DNA of 13,274 nt, from positions 1 through 13,274 of the forward strand of contig CALBZE010000021.1 in NCBI GenBank assembly GCA_937889645.1, written 5' to 3'. The stretch is from an uncultured bacterium. GTDB taxonomy: Bacteria; Gemmatimonadota; Gemmatimonadetes; Longimicrobiales; RSA9. The notes beneath the pieces are model-generated. The model did not search any database and was not told the origin of the DNA. It saw only the letters and a list, made by a program, of their open reading frames with translations. Below are positions 11,960-13,274 of this stretch, piece after piece. The first letter of the stretch is position 1. Each line of letters starts with the position of its first letter. The position numbers and the translations under genes are program-made.

Positions 11960-13141
11960 ATGGCAACGATCGCCCAGACGGCCGGCGCGGCGCACCTGGA
12001 GTGCACGGCGTGCGGCCAGACGTACGAAAGCGAGCGCCTTTGGCGCCTCTCGCCCTGCTGCGAGAAACCGCTCTACGCACGCTACGACCTCGACCGGCTC
12101 CGGGAGACGTTCCGGCCGTCCGCACTCGCCGGCCGGCCGGCGACCCTCTGGCGCTACGCCGAGGTGCTCCCCGTCCGTGAGCCGACGCGTCGCCTCACGC
12201 TGGGTGAGGGCTTCACCCCGCTGATCGACGCGCCGAGGCTCGCCGGCGCGCTCGGCGTCGAACGCATCTGGATCAAGGACGAGGGGCAGAACCCGACCGC
12301 CAGCTTCAAGGCCCGGGGCGTCGCCCTCGCCGTCGCGCGCGCGTGGGAGCTGGGAGTGACCGAGGTCGCGATCCCGACGGCGGGGAACGCCGGCGGCGCG
12401 ACGGCCGCCTACGCTGCCGCCGCGGGGCTCGTCGCCCACGTCGTCGCACCGGCGGACACGCCGCGCCCGATCCTCGAGGAGATCGAGTCGCTCGGCGCGC
12501 ACCTCGAGCTGGTCGACGGCCTGATCACGGACGCCGCCCGGCGCGTGGCGGAGGGCGCGAAGGAGCACGGCTGGTTCGATCTCTCGACCCTCAAAGAGCC
12601 GTACCGCGTCGAGGGGAAGAAGACGATGGGGTACGAGCTCTTCGAGCAGCTCGGCGGCCGGCTACCCGACGTCATCGTCTACCCGACCGGCGGCGGCACC
12701 GGACTCGTCGGGATGTGGAAGGCCTTCGACGAGATGGAGCGCCTCGGCTGGATCGGGCCCGAACGGCCCAGGATGATCTCCGTCCAGGCGGCCGGCTGCG
12801 CGCCGATCGTCCGGGCCTGGGAGGCGGGGCACGAGGCCGCGGAACCGTGGGTCGACGCGCACACCTACGCGTCGGGGCTCCGGGTCCCGCGCGCCGTCGG
12901 CGACTTCCTCATCCTGCGCGCCGTTCGGGGATCCGGCGGGGCCGCGATCGCCGTCCCCGACGACGCCATGCACGAGGCGGTCCAGCTCGTCGGCCGGACC
13001 ACCGGCGTCTTCGCCGCGCCGGAGGGCGGCGCGACGGCGGCCGCGGTGCCGCTCCTCCTCGAGCGAGGCCTGCTGCGCCCCGACGAGGAGATCGTGCTGT
13101 TCAACACCGGGAGCGGCCTGAAGTACGTGACCGCTGCGTGA
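11960..13141 (+). CDS. thrC: Threonine synthase-type PLP-dependent enzyme
   Basis: Threonine synthase converts O-phosphohomoserine to threonine with PLP. The 393-aa product has an N-terminal zinc-ribbon-like segment (Cys15-x2-Cys18, Cys33-Cys34), common in this family. It then has LGEGFTPLI (81-89) and the PLP lysine Lys117 in NPTASFKARG. Next come the substrate loop PTAGNAGGATAAYAA, the phosphate-binding TGGGTG loop, and the C-terminal NTGSGLKY typical of threonine synthases. Canonical enzymes read SFKDR where this one reads SFKAR, so a related role such as a Ser/Thr-modifying PLP enzyme is not fully excluded. ATG 11960 has no clear Shine-Dalgarno sequence. It appears to be transcribed alone. 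Confidence 0.87.
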   Translation: MATIAQTAGAAHLECTACGQTYESERLWRLSPCCEKPLYARYDLDRLRETFRPSALAGRPATLWRYAEVLPVREPTRRLTLGEGFTPLIDAPRLAGALGVERIWIKDEGQNPTASFKARGVALAVARAWELGVTEVAIPTAGNAGGATAAYAAAAGLVAHVVAPADTPRPILEEIESLGAHLELVDGLITDAARRVAEGAKEHGWFDLSTLKEPYRVEGKKTMGYELFEQLGGRLPDVIVYPTGGGTGLVGMWKAFDEMERLGWIGPERPRMISVQAAGCAPIVRAWEAGHEAAEPWVDAHTYASGLRVPRAVGDFLILRAVRGSGGAAIAVPDDAMHEAVQLVGRTTGVFAAPEGGATAAAVPLLLERGLLRPDEEIVLFNTGSGLKYVTAA

Positions 13142-13168
13142 CGGCAGGTCCGCGCGAGCGCGTCGCGA

Positions 13169-13191
13169 GGGCCGGTCCGCCAGGCCGGCCC
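13169..13191 (+). other. Hairpin downstream of thrC
   Basis: GGGCCGG (13169-13175) and CCGGCCC (13185-13191) form a perfect 7-bp stem with a 9-nt loop, 27 bp after the stop codon. There is no T-run. It may slow or end transcription, or be incidental in GC-rich DNA. Confidence 0.3.
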
Positions 13192-13212
13192 GGCGCGCCT
13201 GGCGCGCACAGC

Positions 13213-13274
13213 GTGCAAAGCGTGCCCGGCGTGCCCGGCGTGCCCGGCGTGCCCGGCGTGCCCGGCGTGCCCGG
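13213..13274. repeat. 9-bp tandem repeat (GTGCCCGGC), continuing past the window
   Basis: GTGCCCGGC is repeated perfectly five times from 13222 to 13266, with a sixth copy cut by the window edge (13267-13274). One degenerate unit, GTGCAAAGC (13213-13221), precedes them. In the + frame it encodes Val-Pro-Gly. That frame is open back to a GTG at 13138 that overlaps the thrC stop codon. Confidence 0.92.

Noticed and set aside
10976..12568. 530-codon - strand open frame
   Set aside because: Lies opposite the two small genes and threonine synthase; no recognisable domain, and composition typical of a shadow frame.
13213..13274. Edge of a CRISPR array
   Set aside because: Units are 9 bp with no spacers, so it is a simple tandem repeat.
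1..13274. tRNA, rRNA, insertion sequence, integrase or attachment site
   Set aside because: None recognised by eye on either strand; gene content is chromosomal in character.

Overview
The window is about 13.3 kb of very GC-rich bacterial DNA that is almost fully coding. Nothing in it is a mobile element, rRNA, tRNA or CRISPR array. Third codon positions are strongly G/C. The gene content combines two ECF sigma/anti-sigma modules, a secreted PDZ protein beside a sigma factor, an ANTAR response regulator and a bacterial archaemetzincin. This fits an environmental bacterium of a Gemmatimonadota-like lineage. That placement is an inference from general character, not from a marker gene.

Left part (1-3232, + strand): the 3' end of an ECF sigma factor and a strong intrinsic terminator, then a 285-bp intergenic stretch with three GGTTGCG copies spaced exactly 18 bp apart. 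Next come a membrane-anchored zinc-finger anti-sigma factor, holA (DNA polymerase III delta) and an overlapping exported SPOR-domain protein with helical repeats.

Middle-left part (3233-5300, + strand): a REC-ANTAR response regulator with no kinase beside it, an archaemetzincin-type zinc protease, and a 104-aa helical protein of unknown function. After these lies a 60-aa orphan gene with a very strong ribosome binding site, a complementary anti-Shine-Dalgarno sequence in its leader and a perfect 32-nt palindrome as terminator.

Middle part (5300-8520): a predicted lipoprotein and a protoporphyrinogen-oxidase-like FAD enzyme on the + strand. They converge on an RDD-family membrane protein on the - strand, and the two convergent genes overlap by 138 bp at their 3' ends.

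Right-middle part (8520-11116, - strand): a compact operon of ECF sigma factor, zinc-finger anti-sigma factor and two-PDZ exported protein, closed by a large hairpin. The sigma gene's leader holds interleaved complementary segments that could form alternative structures over its ribosome binding site. The roughly 300-bp region beyond it carries two near-identical 16-bp dyad sites.

Right end (11117-13274, + strand): two small unknown genes in tandem, then a threonine-synthase-type PLP enzyme with its own sigma-70-like promoter. The window closes inside a 9-bp tandem repeat (GTGCCCGGC) that reads as Val-Pro-Gly. Functionally the window looks mostly housekeeping plus signalling: DNA replication, envelope, threonine synthesis, and two envelope-sensing sigma circuits.
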